Shown piece by piece: positions 62,591-64,000 of a DNA stretch of 64,000 bases. Source of the stretch: Halocatena halophila (GTDB lineage Archaea; Halobacteriota; Halobacteria; Halobacteriales; Haloarculaceae). The DNA lies in assembly GCA_027563145.1 (NCBI GenBank), contig CP071306.1, forward strand, positions 2,418,001 through 2,482,000, written 5' to 3'. The number at the start of each line of letters is the position of its first letter. Position 1 is the first letter of the stretch. Made by a program: the position numbers and the translations under genes. The notes under the pieces are model-generated. The model saw only the letters and a program-made list of their open reading frames with translations, made no database searches and had not been told where the DNA came from.

Positions 62591-63226
62591 CTACGGTGCC
62601 GCCTCGGTGACGAACGCCAAGATGATACGACTTTCAGCTCGGTGACGCAAGCGACTCATCGCTGATAGATTGATGTCGAGCGTCTCTGCCAGATCGGTGA
62701 GCGTGCAATCTCGGGGAGTATTGTAGAAGCCGTGCTCGACCGCTGCTGTAACGAATTCCCATTGGCGTTCCGTGAGCAACTCGCTCGATTCATGCGATTG
62801 AGATAATGACATAATTTCGTACGGAATGTCAGCAGCGTCTAACTCGTCCGTGTACTCCGCCAACCGATCTTGTGAGGACGTTATCTCCTTAGAAAACCAT
62901 CCATCCTGGAGGTGAGCAGGATATCGGAGGGGAATTCCCGCAGCACGGAGCGCCGTATACGTCTCCGAGACAGAGACCATGAACTGGATTAGTACCATCT
63001 GGTCATCGGTATGAATCACCTCATACGATCGCACCTCGGGTGCGTCCTCGAAATGACGAACGAGAGTGTCCCTGTCCGGCGTTGTTACTTCGACGATTTC
63101 GAATAAGCGCTCGTCCATGGGCAGGGTCGCCAGCACTTTGAATTCAGCGTCCGGGAATTTAGTTGAGGTGTCGGCCAACCAGTCTTCCACCGGCGCACCG
63201 TTGATCCGTACCTGTATGCGAGGCAT
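62591..63226 (-). CDS. HTH-10 (bacterio-opsin activator type) transcriptional regulator
   Basis: A 211-residue protein with a variable N-terminal alpha/beta domain and a C-terminal HTH-10: LLTERQWEFVTAAVEHGFYNTPRD, CTLTDLAETLDINLSAMSRLRHRAE. ATG at 63226 begins MPRIQVRINGAPVEDW, which fits the family; an ATG eight codons earlier is possible. It is divergent from a nitroreductase gene and probably controls it through the 84-base intergenic region, which contains a 12-bp palindrome. Confidence 0.87.
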   Translation of the reverse strand: MPRIQVRINGAPVEDWLADTSTKFPDAEFKVLATLPMDERLFEIVEVTTPDRDTLVRHFEDAPEVRSYEVIHTDDQMVLIQFMVSVSETYTALRAAGIPLRYPAHLQDGWFSKEITSSQDRLAEYTDELDAADIPYEIMSLSQSHESSELLTERQWEFVTAAVEHGFYNTPRDCTLTDLAETLDINLSAMSRLRHRAESRIILAFVTEAAP

Positions 63227-63267
63227 AGCTATCGTTGACTGTTGTGTCACTTAAAGGCAGAAAGTAA

Positions 63268-63279
63268 TTCACGCGTGAA
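63268..63279. promoter_or_regulatory. Perfect 12-bp palindrome between regulator and nitroreductase
   Basis: TTCACGCGTGAA is fully self-complementary and lies about 40 bases from each of the two divergent start codons, a good position for an operator of the HTH-10 regulator. Confidence 0.45.
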
Positions 63280-63310
63280 CTCACGGTAACTTCTCGTCTA
63301 CTCTCTAAAC

Positions 63311-63955
63311 ATGGTTGTGCAGAATCCGCACCATGAGATCCGCACCGACGTCCGCGAGCATCGGTCTCCAAAGTACGATATCGCCCCACTGTTCGTGAAT
63401 CGCTGGTCGCCGCGATCGATGACAGGCGATCCCGTGGACGAAGCCGAGTTCATGCCGCTATTCGAGGCGGCTAGGTGGGCTCCGTCATCGTACAACAACC
63501 AGCCCTGGCGGTTCCTCTATGCAACCAGAGACAGTGATCACTGGGAGGACTATTTCAACCTTCTCTCGGAGGAAAACAGGAGATGGGCTAAGCGGGCGGG
63601 TGTGCTTGTCGTGATCGTCTCGAAAACAACGTTCGACTACAACGGTGACCCTTCGCAAACGCATTCGTTTGACACTGGTGCCGCGTGGGAAAACATGGCG
63701 CTCGAAGGAGCAAGACGGGGGTTGGTCGTCCATGGGATCGGTGGCTTTGATTATGAGCAGGCAGCAGTAGTCCTCTCACTTCCAGCGGACTACGCTATCG
63801 AAGCGATGGCTGCAATCGGTGTACGAGGATCGCCGGAGACACTCCCACCTGAGATGCAAGCGCGCGAAGCGCCAAGCGACCGAAAGCCCCTGACAGACAT
63901 TGTTATCGACGGAGCGTTTGATGGCTGTGACAATGGAGGTGAGGAGACGCGATGA
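63311..63955 (+). CDS. Nitroreductase family flavoprotein
   Basis: A 214-residue FMN-dependent enzyme. Motifs: VNRWSPRSMTGDPV (FMN phosphate contact), FEAARWAPSSYNNQPWRFLYA, and a later GGFDYEQAAVVLSLPADY and AAIGVRG. It would reduce nitro compounds, quinones or similar electron acceptors with NAD(P)H. The stop overlaps the ATG of the next frame by 4 bases, so another gene follows in the operon. Confidence 0.9.
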   Translation: MVVQNPHHEIRTDVREHRSPKYDIAPLFVNRWSPRSMTGDPVDEAEFMPLFEAARWAPSSYNNQPWRFLYATRDSDHWEDYFNLLSEENRRWAKRAGVLVVIVSKTTFDYNGDPSQTHSFDTGAAWENMALEGARRGLVVHGIGGFDYEQAAVVLSLPADYAIEAMAAIGVRGSPETLPPEMQAREAPSDRKPLTDIVIDGAFDGCDNGGEETR

Positions 63956-64000
63956 TTCGACCTGACACGGTATCCCGCCGTTCGTGGGCGGTCCCGCTCG
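63952..64000 (+). CDS. Start of a downstream gene (3' end outside window)
   Basis: An ATG at 63952 overlaps the nitroreductase stop (ATGA) and opens a frame beginning MIRPDTVSRRSWAVPL that runs out of the window. The basic start followed by hydrophobic residues is compatible with a membrane protein, but too little is present to say. Confidence 0.5.
   Translation, partial: MIRPDTVSRRSWAVPL

Overview
The window is haloarchaeal chromosome (class Halobacteria). Signs are the very acidic proteins, TATA-driven leaderless starts, Tat (RR) signal peptides, halocyanin, HTH-10 (bacterio-opsin activator type) regulators, a conditioned-medium-induced (Cmi4-like) protein, PurN-PurH, FolC-FolP and ThiD-ThiN fusions, and a 20S proteasome beta subunit. 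The genus cannot be fixed from the sequence. About 60 protein genes are supported. I found no tRNA, rRNA or intact insertion sequence.

Layout. 0-5 kb: end of a rhodanese gene, a small membrane protein, a broken aminoacyl-tRNA-synthetase fragment and a large secreted GH97 alpha-glucosidase-like enzyme. 5-10 kb: a membrane Hdr-type Fe-S oxidoreductase, an HTH-10 regulator and a solitary NuoCD fusion. 10-15 kb: a DUF234-type ATPase flanked by a duplicated 49-bp fragment, a GNAT acetyltransferase, a Cmi4-like protein and an MFS transporter. 15-22 kb: a stand-alone Cas4-like nuclease, a YrdC/redoxin/glutaredoxin operon, a CNNM/CorC protein, a TraB-M50 pair, cytidine deaminase and purM. 22-27 kb: AT-rich stretches with two paralogous lipoproteins, halocyanin and Tat-secreted proteins of unclear role. 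27-35 kb: CBS-HTH regulator, UPF0212, proteasome beta, a 1,191-residue HEAT-repeat protein, ThiDN and an AIR-synthase-like protein. 35-41 kb: a flippase, two glycosyltransferases and a UPF0104 membrane protein, consistent with surface-glycan assembly. 41-56 kb: folate, ArgRS and purine genes (folC-folP, argS, purN-purH, purB), then a tight lysine operon dapA-dapB-dapD-lysA-dapF-dapE (succinylase branch; no aminotransferase gene present). 56-59 kb: a NYN protein and an HxlR/Xi-GST/DoxX stress group.

59-62.5 kb is the most unusual part. Two short CRISPR arrays of related 37-bp repeats each carry a nearly identical leader of about 200 bp. Between them lie a VapBC-type toxin-antitoxin pair (the 49-residue antitoxin is easily missed) and a reading-frame remnant. 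Palindrome-rich elements related to each other lie on both outer sides. No cas genes are present; the only Cas-like gene is the Cas4-like nuclease 44 kb away. The window ends with a divergent HTH-10 regulator and nitroreductase pair.
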